In this document: positions 8,741-17,180 of the stretch, in pieces
Numbering within the stretch: position 1 is the stretch's first letter
How the letters are laid out: each line of letters starts with the position of its first letter
The notes under the pieces: generated by a model
Told to the model about the DNA's origin: nothing
Databases searched by the model: none
Seen by the model: only the letters and a program-made list of their open reading frames with translations
Source of the DNA: Ignavibacteria bacterium UBA7675
GTDB lineage: Bacteria > Bacteroidota > Ignavibacteria > Kapaibacteriales > UB7675
Assembly: GCA_002483085.1 (NCBI GenBank)
Contig: DLHF01000052.1
Coordinates: 1 to 64,000, forward strand
Length of the DNA: 64,000 nt
Reading direction: 5' to 3'
Position numbers and translations under genes: made by a program

Positions 8741-9652
8741 ATGACCTCCATAAGAATAAAAAGTGTTAGCCAATATCATCAGTTAATGGGGCTTCCCAAG
8801 CCTGATCATCCACTGATAAGCCTTATCAATTTTGAGGACATCAGTCCTATAATCGCTGATGAAAAAATCAGCATCGTGATGGGCTGCTATTCTATTGCAT
8901 TAAAAAAGAATTTCAACGGCATATTAAAATACGGTCAGCAAGAATATGATTTTGACGGTGGTATTCTAACGTTCATGGCACCGGGACAGGTGATGGGTAT
9001 TAATGTTGAAAAAGGTGTGGAACTACAGCATTCTGGATGGTTATTACTCATTCATCCCGATTTTCTTTGGAATACAACCCTAGCGAAAAACATCAAACAG
9101 TATGAATATTTTGGCTATGCGGTAAACGAAGCGTTGTTCCTTTCAGAAAGAGAAGAATCGCTCCTTGTTTCCATCCTGCGAAATATAAAGCAAGAGTATC
9201 ATTCCAACATCGACTCTTACTCCCAGGGCATTATCATTGCCCATATAGAATTGTTTCTCTCCTATGCTGAGCGATTCTACAACCGACAGTTTATCACAAG
9301 AAAGGCAATCAATCATCAAATTTTGAGCCGTTTGGAGGAAATTCTTACCGATTACTTTAACAGCGATGATGTAGTCAATGAAGGGCTGCCCACAGTTCAG
9401 TATATTGCCGATACACTGAACTTGTCGCCTAACTATTTGAGCAGTGTACTTAAAGCCCTGACAGGGCAAAGCACCCAACAGCACATTCACGAAAAGCTCA
9501 TTGAGAAAGCCAAGGAAAAACTCTCTACTACCAGCCTGACTATAAGCGAAATTGCCTTTGAGCTGGGGTTCGAGCACTCGCAATCATTTAGTAAACTTTT
9601 TAAGACAAAAACCAATCTCTCTCCATTAGAATTCAGGCAGTCGTTTCATTGA
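8741..9652 (+). CDS. AraC-family transcriptional regulator
   Basis: In this 303-residue protein, residues 1-180 look like a cupin-type sensing domain (KYGQQEYDFDGGILTFMAPGQV). Residues about 205-303 hold the two AraC helix-turn-helix units (VQYIADTLNLSPNYLSSVLK and ISEIAFELGFEHSQSFSKLFK), ending in the usual SPLEFRQ. It lies 11 bases downstream of the NmrA-like gene, so the two are probably one transcript, and it may regulate that gene (inference). Base composition is A/T-rich relative to neighbours, and the sequence resembles regulators common in Bacteroidota. Confidence 0.92.
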   Translation: MTSIRIKSVSQYHQLMGLPKPDHPLISLINFEDISPIIADEKISIVMGCYSIALKKNFNGILKYGQQEYDFDGGILTFMAPGQVMGINVEKGVELQHSGWLLLIHPDFLWNTTLAKNIKQYEYFGYAVNEALFLSEREESLLVSILRNIKQEYHSNIDSYSQGIIIAHIELFLSYAERFYNRQFITRKAINHQILSRLEEILTDYFNSDDVVNEGLPTVQYIADTLNLSPNYLSSVLKALTGQSTQQHIHEKLIEKAKEKLSTTSLTISEIAFELGFEHSQSFSKLFKTKTNLSPLEFRQSFH

Positions 9653-9763
9653 AATTCTAACTCTTTGATGATCCCTGATTTTCAGCGTAGAGGACTGTAA
9701 GAGCGAGCAACAAGCATACATTCTTCATTTTGGTTTCATAGCTTGCCGGACAAAATCTCGTTG

Positions 9764-10231
9764 CTACAAATCAACTATTTCTGCATCCACTGCGCGCTGA
9801 AGATCGGCAGGTGCAATGAGCATTTGCATCCCACGTACACCGGGGCTTATGCTGATAGTATCGTAAAGAAATGCCGAGCTGTCGAGAAATGTCGGGAATT
9901 TTTTTTTCATGCCGATAGGCGAGCAGCCGCCGCGAATGTAGCCCGTAAGCGGGAGCAGTTGCTGTAGGGGTAGCATGGCACAGGATTTATTTCCTGTAAG
10001 CCGAGCAGTTTTTTTGAGTTCGAGCTCTCTATCACCGGGAAGAATAACTACGAAGTATTTCAGCGCATCGCCGGTGAGTATCAGCGTTTTGAACACCTGT
10101 CCCGGTGGGAGACCGATCTTCTGCGCTACCGAAACAGCATCGAGTTCTTCTGGATTTCCCTCGTACTCTTTCAGACTGTAGGAAACACCGAGCGAGTCGA
10201 GTATACGACAGGCATTTGTCTTTGCTTTCAT
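9764..10231 (-). CDS. ybaK: Cys-tRNA(Pro)/Cys-tRNA deacylase, YbaK/EbsC family
   Basis: YbaK-type enzymes hydrolyse Cys wrongly attached to tRNA(Pro). The 155-residue protein shows the family pattern throughout: an N-terminal ACRILDSLGVSY, then VFKTLIL, LPGDRELELKK with the conserved lysines, and GYIRGGCSPIGMKKKFPTFLD. Length and domain are complete. It starts eight bases after the stop codon of the upstream flavoprotein gene on the same strand, so the two probably share a transcript, though no functional link is obvious. Confidence 0.93.
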   Translation of the reverse strand: MKAKTNACRILDSLGVSYSLKEYEGNPEELDAVSVAQKIGLPPGQVFKTLILTGDALKYFVVILPGDRELELKKTARLTGNKSCAMLPLQQLLPLTGYIRGGCSPIGMKKKFPTFLDSSAFLYDTISISPGVRGMQMLIAPADLQRAVDAEIVDL

Positions 10232-10239
10232 TCCCGTTC

Positions 10240-11835
10240 CTATTGTCCTGTTTCTCCAGTATCTCTTGTTTTCCTTGTCTTTCGGACGTGTTTTTCCACA
10301 AGTTCAGCAGCCATCACTCCGTGGTGAACAGCGCTTTCGAGCGAGGGGGAAGCGTCGTTGTCGGTATTAGCGAAAAAGATATTGTCGAACGGCATAGAAG
10401 CGTGTTGGGCAATGCCATTGTGCGAGCCTACAGAAGCGCGAACGACACTGTGCCCCCACGCCCAGCAGTGAATTTCTTCGATAGCATCGCTGGCGTCCTT
10501 TCCACCGAGCACTGGCAGAGCCGCTTCGGCAGCCCGGCGTGCAAAGTCTGCAAATAGTTCTTCGCTCATCAGCGCACTGCGCTCCTTGAGCGGTCGAGGG
10601 GCATAGATCGAATAGACATAGCCGGGATTATCGCGCGGCACAATCGACGAGGGATTGAGAATATCGGTAAAAAATTCTTCTTTGCCCATCACCCACGTAT
10701 CAAAATGCGTATGCGGCAGGAGTTCGCGATTGCTGCACAGATGAATTGTAGCAAACGGGTTGTAGATGATCTGTTTAATAGCGTCTTTCTGTGCCGTGGG
10801 CAGATTGGGAATCAGAAACGGCACGGCAAATTTTTGCACAGCGACTACAGCAGCCTTTGCCTTGATTTCCAACACCTGATTGTCGCTGTCGATACATTTT
10901 AGATTCACACCATCGGCAGTATTTGTAAGGTCGAAAGCTATATGTTCATACAACTGCGACTCTACTGGAATGGGTCGTGCTACAGCTTCTGCAAACTGGT
11001 GCAGGCCGCCGGGGAAAGTGTAGCGGGGCAGGTTATAGCTTGTGCCAAGTTCGCTGCCGTAGAAGTCGATCAGGCAGTAGGCATTTACTTGGTCGATGGT
11101 GCCACCCATCGAGGACAGGGCATAGGCATTGATAAGATTGTTTAGCAGATCAGAATTGTATTGCTGTAGATACTGCCGCACCGATTGGCCATCTAAAGCT
11201 GCGAGCTCCGGGGAGAGCTTTGGGGGAAGCGGATAGATTGGTTCCGTCTTAATGTTGAGTAAGTCGTCTCTGAACTGGCGCATGGCGTCTTTCTCACTCG
11301 TGGAGACAGGCATGGAGGCAATAACGCTGTCTTTCCAGAAGTCGAGATAGGGCTGGTTGTCTATTACTATCGCATCTTCCGGAGTGAGTACAGGCTTCAC
11401 ACCTGCATCATCAAGTATTTCCTTTATCACTCCGTCGAGCTCTACTACATACACCGAGCCAAGCGGGTAAGGTACGCCTTTCCACTCGCCATTAACGGCG
11501 GCACCGCCTAATCGCGACTCACTTTCCACCAGCAGCGTATGCAGGCCGAGTTTGTTCAGCGTGCGGCAGGCTGCAAGGCCGGAAGGGCCTGCACCTATCA
11601 CAACCACATCACAACTGCGGGTGCGGCTTACTAATGGACTGTCGGAATTATCTAATAGAATACTGTGCATTTCCCTGAAGCGCTGTCCCGCTGTGGAAAG
11701 AGCGGGGCGGGGCGGCAGAGCACGCGTCTGTACAACCGGTTTCGACTGGTCATTGCGGCAGCCGAGCGGCATACCGGCGAATGTTGCACCGGTTGCAAGG
11801 AGAATAGTTTGAAGAAACCGACGACGGGAGTTCAT
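10240..11835 (-). CDS. Tat-exported FAD-dependent amine-oxidase-like protein
   Basis: The 531-residue protein begins MNSRRRFLQTILLATGATFAG, a twin-arginine signal (RRRFLQ). A cysteine follows in LGCRND, which may be a lipidation site although the lipobox is not canonical. The mature part has an FAD-binding Rossmann motif (VVVIGAGPSGLAACRTL, ending ESESRLGG) and a closing FAD segment (DNIFFANTDNDASPSLESAVHHGVMAAELV) typical of the amino-oxidase/phytoene-desaturase superfamily. The substrate is not evident. The ATG at 11835 is chosen because the Tat motif follows at once. It lies eight bases upstream of ybaK. Confidence 0.82.
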   Translation of the reverse strand: MNSRRRFLQTILLATGATFAGMPLGCRNDQSKPVVQTRALPPRPALSTAGQRFREMHSILLDNSDSPLVSRTRSCDVVVIGAGPSGLAACRTLNKLGLHTLLVESESRLGGAAVNGEWKGVPYPLGSVYVVELDGVIKEILDDAGVKPVLTPEDAIVIDNQPYLDFWKDSVIASMPVSTSEKDAMRQFRDDLLNIKTEPIYPLPPKLSPELAALDGQSVRQYLQQYNSDLLNNLINAYALSSMGGTIDQVNAYCLIDFYGSELGTSYNLPRYTFPGGLHQFAEAVARPIPVESQLYEHIAFDLTNTADGVNLKCIDSDNQVLEIKAKAAVVAVQKFAVPFLIPNLPTAQKDAIKQIIYNPFATIHLCSNRELLPHTHFDTWVMGKEEFFTDILNPSSIVPRDNPGYVYSIYAPRPLKERSALMSEELFADFARRAAEAALPVLGGKDASDAIEEIHCWAWGHSVVRASVGSHNGIAQHASMPFDNIFFANTDNDASPSLESAVHHGVMAAELVEKHVRKTRKTRDTGETGQ

Positions 11836-11947
11836 TGCATGAGGGCGATAAAAAAACAGCCACACGGATACACCATGTGGCTGACGGAAAAATAACTAAA
11901 GATATAAGAAATAACTAAAGATATATCAGTCTGATATATTTGGCGTG

Positions 11948-12661
11948 TCAGGCCTGTGTTACGACGATATACACCATGCCCATATACTGCTTACCCTTGG
12001 CCTGTTTCCGCATCGGCAGGGGATTGAGCGGGTCGATATCGCCTTTCGGCGTGGTCTTTACACGTGCATCAGAAATGCCTTTGCTCACTAAGTAATCGCG
12101 GATTGCTTTAGCACGATCAGTTGTGAGCTGCATGTTTTCCTTCTTGTTGTCATCGTTGTCGGGATAAGTGACAATGTCGATTTTCACATTCGGGTTCATC
12201 GCAAGCAAGCCAACTAATTCCTCCATAATTTCCTCGCTGCCGACGCGGAGCTTCGACTTTTTCGGGAAAAAGGGAGTAACAACCAGCGGAAGGCGTGCGC
12301 CCGGGCGCATGGAGTACACGAGGAAGTCGCGCGAGATCTCGGCGTATTTGCCGGTGTTAGGCGCTTGGAAATCGTGTTCTACTTGGAAATAATTAGGCTT
12401 TTCGATGCGGATACGGTACTTCTTACCTGGCTTCAGACCGGTAACGAGGTAGTAGCCACCGCTGTGTGATGTAGAAGCATTTGGCTTGCCACTGCCTTCG
12501 GCATCAAGGAATGTTACTTTTACATCGTTGACAGCTTCGCGGGTAAGGCCGTCGTACACATAGCCAGTTACTGATATCACCTGTGCAAAAGCGGGAAGAG
12601 CGCCACAGAGAACAGCGAGGACTGCCGAAAGGAGCAGAGTACGTACAAGAATGGGTTTCAT
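11948..12661 (-). CDS. Exported protein with carboxypeptidase-regulatory-like and OmpA-like domains
   Basis: The 237-residue protein starts with a Sec signal peptide (cleavage after PAFAQ, near residue 27). Residues about 30-110 form a beta-sandwich of the carboxypeptidase-regulatory type (VTGYVYDGLTREAVNDVKVTF). The C-terminal half resembles an OmpA peptidoglycan-binding domain (NPNVKIDIVTYPDNDDNKKENMQLTTDRAKAIRDYLVSKGI). The ATG at 12661 lies one base beyond the WD40 gene stop, so the two are translationally close and form an operon. It is likely periplasmic or attached to the outer membrane and binds cell wall (inference). Confidence 0.82.
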   Translation of the reverse strand: MKPILVRTLLLSAVLAVLCGALPAFAQVISVTGYVYDGLTREAVNDVKVTFLDAEGSGKPNASTSHSGGYYLVTGLKPGKKYRIRIEKPNYFQVEHDFQAPNTGKYAEISRDFLVYSMRPGARLPLVVTPFFPKKSKLRVGSEEIMEELVGLLAMNPNVKIDIVTYPDNDDNKKENMQLTTDRAKAIRDYLVSKGISDARVKTTPKGDIDPLNPLPMRKQAKGKQYMGMVYIVVTQA

Positions 12662-12662
12662 C

Positions 12663-13673
12663 TTACTTTCCTCCTTTGGAATTATTTGTTCCCGTCTGCG
12701 CTTTTTCGCGGAGCACACGTACTGTGCCATCTGCACAGCCGATAATTATCGTGCTGCTGTTGCTTGTCATGTCAACCGACCATACCTCGATGCCTGCGTC
12801 GAAATCCATAAGATTTTCGCCAGTGGTAATATCCCACATCTTTACCGATTTGTCGAGGCTTGCGCTCACGAGTGTGCGGTTGTCGGCGGCAAAGGTTATG
12901 TCCTGAATAAGATCTCTGTGTGCATTGATGACGCGTACAAGCTCTCCCGAAGGCATGCTCCATATCATAATTCTTCCGTCTTGGTCGGCAGAAGCGAGAT
13001 ATTTGGAGTCGAAGCTATAAAGAGCCGTAAGCACCGGAGCCTGATGGCCGCGCAGAGTGAGCACAGGCTCTTTTGTGTTCAGATCAGTCGACCATATTTT
13101 GATCGTTCTGTCGTCGCTGCTCGACGCGATAAATTTTCCATCGTAGCTATACGCTACATTATTGACAGCCATTGTGTGGCCGCGCAGAGTTTTTACCTCG
13201 CTTTGGAATTCTGTGTCCCAGAGTTTCACAGTTCCGTCGGAGCTACCACTGGCAATGTAGCTGCTATTGTCGGCCTGGCTGTAGTACACGCCCATCACTT
13301 CGGCGGTGTGTCCGCGCAGTGTAGCGAGTTGGTTACCTGTATTGACATCCCACACCCTGATAGTCTGGTCGTGGCTTGCGCTGGCGATGCGCTTGTCATC
13401 GCCGGAGAAGGAAATGTTGTTTACCTGCGCAAGATTGCCACGGAATGTGCGCAGTTCCTTGCCATCGGGAAGGCTCCACAACTTGATAGTTTCATCAAGG
13501 CTGCAGGTCGCAAAGCGTGTATCCGCTTCGTTCACAAAGACACCGAGGACTTCGTCCTCGTGGCGGCCTACAGTTTCCATGGTATAAGACCGCTGCTGGG
13601 CAGACAGGTTGCCCGCGCTCACAAGCAGCCACGCGGCTACAAGGAGTGGACGGGCAAACGACAGAGAAGCCAT
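12663..13673 (-). CDS. Exported WD40-repeat beta-propeller protein
   Basis: After a signal peptide (ending LVSAGNLSAQQ) the protein is a chain of about seven WD40 units with classic GH...WD spacing, for example LRGHTAEVMGVYY...GSSDGTVKLWD and LRGHTMAVNNVAY...SSDDRTIKIWS. It is therefore a complete exported propeller, probably a protein-protein scaffold. Three ATGs are possible (13712, 13679, 13673). The one at 13673 has GGAG seven bases ahead. It is followed one base later by the OmpA-like gene, suggesting a cell-envelope complex (inference). Confidence 0.85.
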   Translation of the reverse strand: MASLSFARPLLVAAWLLVSAGNLSAQQRSYTMETVGRHEDEVLGVFVNEADTRFATCSLDETIKLWSLPDGKELRTFRGNLAQVNNISFSGDDKRIASASHDQTIRVWDVNTGNQLATLRGHTAEVMGVYYSQADNSSYIASGSSDGTVKLWDTEFQSEVKTLRGHTMAVNNVAYSYDGKFIASSSDDRTIKIWSTDLNTKEPVLTLRGHQAPVLTALYSFDSKYLASADQDGRIMIWSMPSGELVRVINAHRDLIQDITFAADNRTLVSASLDKSVKMWDITTGENLMDFDAGIEVWSVDMTSNSSTIIIGCADGTVRVLREKAQTGTNNSKGGK

Positions 13674-13713
13674 ACGCATACTCCACGTTGAGGGTAAGGG
13701 AAACAGGTTCATT

Positions 13714-14413
13714 TGTATGTTGTTGTTAGCACGTTATTCTTTCCGGCAGCTATCGAGAGAAGACAGTTCTGCGCCAGCGAACTTGACAATTGCATAGCTG
13801 CGACGGCTGCTTTATCCACTTTGGGAAAAGATCAGGCGGGTTGCACCCTTCTTGTTAAAGTGTCGACAAGATGCAATCTTTTTTTCTTTTTCGCAAGTGA
13901 AGAAAACGTGCGAGTTTGGGTTTCTAATGGCTTTTTTTTGCCTCTTCAGACTAATAATTCTTGCGGAAATGCAAGAAAAAATGCCCCGTAGGTCGGCGAG
14001 CGCGAAGCATATCCGTGCTCCTGTTCCCGAAAGTCGTAAGATTTGTGTTTTGTTTGGCCAAGGTGCTTGGCCGTTTTACCTCTGCCATGAGTCGCTGGGA
14101 ATGCTGTTGCTGTTGTGCTCGCACTGTGCTTCCAGCCAGTTTCGGCCTCGCGCTGCGCCTCTGTACCTCGTTCGTCTGCAAGCAGTTCCTATCCAAATAT
14201 GGGATGCCGCTACAGGCCACATTATTCATACAACAGGAGAAACTACGTTCGGGGGCAGCCACGTACCTTCTGAACTGTATCTCTGGAATCGACCTATCAT
14301 AGTACATGATTGGGATGGGTTGACTTGCGGCGTGCTCATTGGAGTATTACACCTGGCATACAAACACCGGCAACGACGAGAGTATTGTCGGGCCGGAGGG
14401 CGGCAGCTCGTGC
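13714..14413. other. 700-base region without a supported gene
   Basis: Several open frames exist here but none shows recognisable motifs or plausible composition. The first third has long T-runs (13868-13885, 13932-13939). An isolated hairpin lies at 14056-14076. The last part (14300-14413) is the 3' flank of the MerR gene. Confidence 0.5.
14056..14076 (+). terminator. Orphan terminator-like hairpin
   Basis: A perfect 7-bp stem (GGCCAAG/CTTGGCC) with a GTG loop is followed by GTTTT on the plus strand. No gene is seen just upstream on that strand, so it may end an unseen small RNA or be a decayed remnant. Confidence 0.4.
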
Positions 14414-14821
14414 TTATTGAAGTATCTGAAGCACCTTCTTCAGCGTGTCGCGCAGTTGTACCAGCTCGTCCCGCGTAAGGGATGTTGTCCCGCTGCTTTG
14501 TTCCTCGGGGGCTGGTTGCTCGGCAGGCTTGTCTTCGCCATCCATCATTAACCCGGGAATTTCACCAGTGTCGGGGTTGAATTCCTTCATAATGCTTTTA
14601 GCGCCGTCGATGGTGTACCGCTTCTCGCGCAGCAGGTAGCGTATCATCTTAATGACAGCGATATCTTTCTGCGTGTAAATGCGGTTTCCCGCCCGATTTT
14701 TCTGCGGGCGCAACTGCTCGAATTCGGTTTCCCAGTAGCGAAGCACATAGTGCTCCTCGTCGACAAGTTTGCCAACTTCGCTGATCGAGTAGTATAACTT
14801 TTTGATTTGTAAGTCTTTCAC
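14414..14821 (-). CDS. MerR-family transcriptional regulator
   Basis: This 135-residue protein has an N-terminal MerR winged helix (LYYSISEVGKLVDEEHYVLRYWETEF...RNRAGNRIYTQKDI, then IRYLLREKRYTIDGAKSIMK). The C-terminal tail is short and acidic, with a terminal coiled-coil helix (RDELVQLRDTLKKVLQIL) suited to dimerisation. There are no cysteines typical of metal-sensing MerR proteins, so it belongs to the small HTH-MerR-like class often found next to housekeeping genes in Bacteroidota. It is divergent from feoAB with a 136-base shared upstream region. Regulation of feoAB is possible but unproven. Confidence 0.88.
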   Translation of the reverse strand: MKDLQIKKLYYSISEVGKLVDEEHYVLRYWETEFEQLRPQKNRAGNRIYTQKDIAVIKMIRYLLREKRYTIDGAKSIMKEFNPDTGEIPGLMMDGEDKPAEQPAPEEQSSGTTSLTRDELVQLRDTLKKVLQILQ

Positions 14822-14885
14822 AGCCGCGATTTTACTAATTTCTTCAATGTTCTACAAAAATTTTCTCGAATACAGGGGGAAAGCC

Positions 14886-14916
14886 TTTGGTTTTTATTTA
14901 GACTTGGTATAAATTA
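14886..14916 (+). promoter_or_regulatory. Candidate promoter for feoAB
   Basis: TTTG (14886-14889) is followed 18 bases later by TATAAATT (14908-14915), about 42 bases ahead of feoA. This resembles the -33/-7 arrangement of Bacteroidota housekeeping promoters, with an imperfect -7 box. No clear Fur-box inverted repeat was recognised. Confidence 0.3.
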
Positions 14917-14957
14917 ACGTCTGTAACAAGCGCGATCTTTCGATAGAGTAGGATGTT

Positions 14958-15176
14958 ATGAATAATCTTCCTGTAGGTGCTCCCGCCCGGATTGTAGGAT
15001 ACCAAGTGCACAATTCTTTTACAGAACGCCTGCGCGAGCTGGGGCTGACGGTGGGGACAATGATCACAGTGACCCGCAAGGCACCGTTCAATGGCCCGAT
15101 TGAGCTGCGCTACGGGCGTTCGCATCTCGTGCTGCGTGCCGAAGAGACCGATATGATCAGCGTAGAATGTATGTAA
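14958..15176 (+). CDS. feoA: FeoA-domain ferrous iron transport accessory protein
   Basis: The 72-residue protein is a single SH3-like FeoA domain (LPVGAPARIVGY...RLRELGLTVGTMITVTRKAPFNGPIELRYGRSHLVLR). In this family FeoA supports Fe(II) uptake through FeoB in the inner membrane. The sequence GTAGGA five to eight bases before the ATG is one of the better ribosome sites in the window. feoB follows after 97 bases that contain a terminator-like hairpin. Confidence 0.93.
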   Translation: MNNLPVGAPARIVGYQVHNSFTERLRELGLTVGTMITVTRKAPFNGPIELRYGRSHLVLRAEETDMISVECM

Positions 15177-15196
15177 GAGCTCTGCAAAAAATTTTT

Positions 15197-15236
15197 CGCC
15201 TCGTGCACGGAGCAATCCGCTGCCGGGGCGTTTTTT
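15197..15236 (+). terminator. Terminator/attenuator-like hairpin between feoA and feoB
   Basis: The outer stem CGCCTCG (15197-15203) pairs with CGGGGCG (15224-15230) using one G-T pair. The inner stem CGGA-GCAA-TCCG forms a second arm. Six Ts (15231-15236) follow directly. The position 38 bases before the feoB start fits partial termination within the operon. Confidence 0.6.
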
Positions 15237-15273
15237 GTTTTTTCTCTGTTCGCTCGGTTCCGGAAATAATGCC

Positions 15274-17172
15274 GTGAAAGTTCAGCTCTCTCTCCAGTCG
15301 CGCGAGCGCGCAAAGCTATCAGAACGCCCACTCGTGGCTTTTGTGGGTAATCCTAATTGCGGGAAATCGACGATCTTTAATGCGCTTACCGGGCTCAAGC
15401 AGAAGATTGGCAATTTCCCCGGTGTCACCGTTGAACCCAAAATGGGGACGTTTACCTCTGGAAGCAGAACCCTCCGCCTTATCGACCTGCCGGGAATTTA
15501 CAGCCTTGCTCCAAAAACGCCGGATGAGGAAATGACGGCGCGTGTGCTGCACGAAGGCTACAAGGGCATGGACAGGCCCGAAGCTGTGCTGTTTGTTATC
15601 GAAGGTACAAATCTCGAAAAAGGACTGTTTCTCTACTCGCAATTTGCGCGGCTTGGTATTCCTACGATTGTTGTGGTGACGATGATCGACGCTGTGAAGC
15701 GAAGCGGCGGTGTGCTCGATGATATTGCGCTGGAGCACGAGCTCGGCGTGCCAGTGCTGACCCTTGTGGGGCATAAAGGCATCGGGCTCGACGAAGTGCG
15801 CGAAGAATTGGTGAGAAGTGATAATTTTACGCTGCCGCGCACCGACAATCTGCCGGGCGATAATATCGAAGAACGCTACACATGGGCGCGGAAGCTCTCG
15901 GCAGAAATTGCCCGCATTCCCGAGGAAGACACGATTACGAAAAAAATCGACGCGGTTGTACTCCACCCCGTTTGGGGACCGCTGATCTTTCTTGGTGTGA
16001 TGATGCTGTTCTTCCAGTCGATCTTTACATGGGCTACTCCGCTGATGGATATGATCGACGTGGTGTTTGGGTTTGCCCAGAGTATCGTGGAAAGCACTGT
16101 TCCCGCAGGCCTCGTGCAGAATTTTCTCAGCAAGGGTGTGCTGGCTGGTGTCGGTTCTGTTGTGGTGTTCCTGCCGCAGATTCTCATCCTGTACCTGTTT
16201 ATTACCATACTCGAAGATTTTGGCTATTTGGCACGCGCTGCTTTTATGGTGGATCGTACAATGGGTCTGTTCGGTTTGCAAGGTAGGTCGTTTATTCCGC
16301 TGCTCGGCTCGTTTGCCTGCGCTATTCCGGGTATTATGTCGGCGCGGATTATTCCCTCTGAACGCGACCGGCTTACAACGATTCTCATAGCGCCGGTGAT
16401 GACGTGCTCGGCTCGCCTTCCTGTGTATGTGCTGCTTATTACTGCCTTTGTGCCCGCTTTGCAGTTGTTTGGTTTCATCAATTTGCAGGGTGTAGTGCTG
16501 TTTGGGCTGTATGCAGTCGCTGCTTTGTCGGGTCTGCTGATTGCAAAGCTGTTGAAAAGCACGTTGTTTCGGGGTTCCAAACTGCCGTTTCTGATGGAGT
16601 TGCCGCCGTACCGCTTCCCCTCGATGAAAAGTGTGGCGATGACGATGGTGAATCGTGCGAAAGTGTTTATGAAGTCGGCAGGGACAATTATTCTCGTGTT
16701 TTCTATTGTGCTGTGGGCGCTCAGCGAATTTCCCCGCGCTGATATTCCCGCTGGTACGCCGGAGCTCGATGCCCAGCGTATCCAGCTCGAAGAGTCGGCG
16801 CTTGGCCACATTGGTCGTGCTGTGCAGCCAGTGTTTGCGCCTATGGGCTTCGACTGGAAAGTGACGATTGGTATTTTGGGGAGCTTTGCTGCGCGCGAAG
16901 TGTTTGTATCGGTGATGGGACAGGTGTACAGCGCTGATGTATCAGAGAGCGATGCGCGTTTGCGCGACGTGTTGCGCGATGTTATTCCACTGCCAGTCGC
17001 TTTGGCTATTCTCGCCTTTTACGTGTACGCCCTCCAGTGTATGTCTACTATTGCAGTAATGAAACGCGAAACAGGCACGTGGAAATGGCCAGCGTTTGCG
17101 TTTGGCTATATGTTCGTGCTCGCCTATGTATCGTCGCTGCTTACCTACTATATCGCTATGGCATTGGGCTAG
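15274..17172 (+). CDS. feoB: Ferrous iron transporter B
   Basis: FeoB imports Fe(II) across the inner membrane. The 632-residue protein has an N-terminal G domain with G1 GNPNCGKS (25-32), the GNFPGVTVE switch and G3 DLPG, then a helical GDI-like segment and about eight membrane helices in two gate-type halves, each with a conserved cysteine region (GSFACAIPGIMSARI and APVMTCSARLPVYVLL). The usual NxxD guanine motif appears as TMID, which is unusual. The GTG at 15274 is preferred to the upstream TTG at 15235, which lies inside the hairpin's T-run. Convergent with the next gene, eight bases away. Confidence 0.95.
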   Translation: MKVQLSLQSRERAKLSERPLVAFVGNPNCGKSTIFNALTGLKQKIGNFPGVTVEPKMGTFTSGSRTLRLIDLPGIYSLAPKTPDEEMTARVLHEGYKGMDRPEAVLFVIEGTNLEKGLFLYSQFARLGIPTIVVVTMIDAVKRSGGVLDDIALEHELGVPVLTLVGHKGIGLDEVREELVRSDNFTLPRTDNLPGDNIEERYTWARKLSAEIARIPEEDTITKKIDAVVLHPVWGPLIFLGVMMLFFQSIFTWATPLMDMIDVVFGFAQSIVESTVPAGLVQNFLSKGVLAGVGSVVVFLPQILILYLFITILEDFGYLARAAFMVDRTMGLFGLQGRSFIPLLGSFACAIPGIMSARIIPSERDRLTTILIAPVMTCSARLPVYVLLITAFVPALQLFGFINLQGVVLFGLYAVAALSGLLIAKLLKSTLFRGSKLPFLMELPPYRFPSMKSVAMTMVNRAKVFMKSAGTIILVFSIVLWALSEFPRADIPAGTPELDAQRIQLEESALGHIGRAVQPVFAPMGFDWKVTIGILGSFAAREVFVSVMGQVYSADVSESDARLRDVLRDVIPLPVALAILAFYVYALQCMSTIAVMKRETGTWKWPAFAFGYMFVLAYVSSLLTYYIAMALG

Positions 17173-17180
17173 CTTCTCTG

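Noticed and set aside
13852..14478. 208-residue plus-strand open frame in the gene-free region
   Set aside because: Composition is Cys- and Arg-rich with no motif, and it overlaps the MerR gene antisense.
15319..16809. 496-residue minus-strand frame opposite feoB
   Set aside because: It is antisense to feoB, His/Gln/Arg-rich and without domains.
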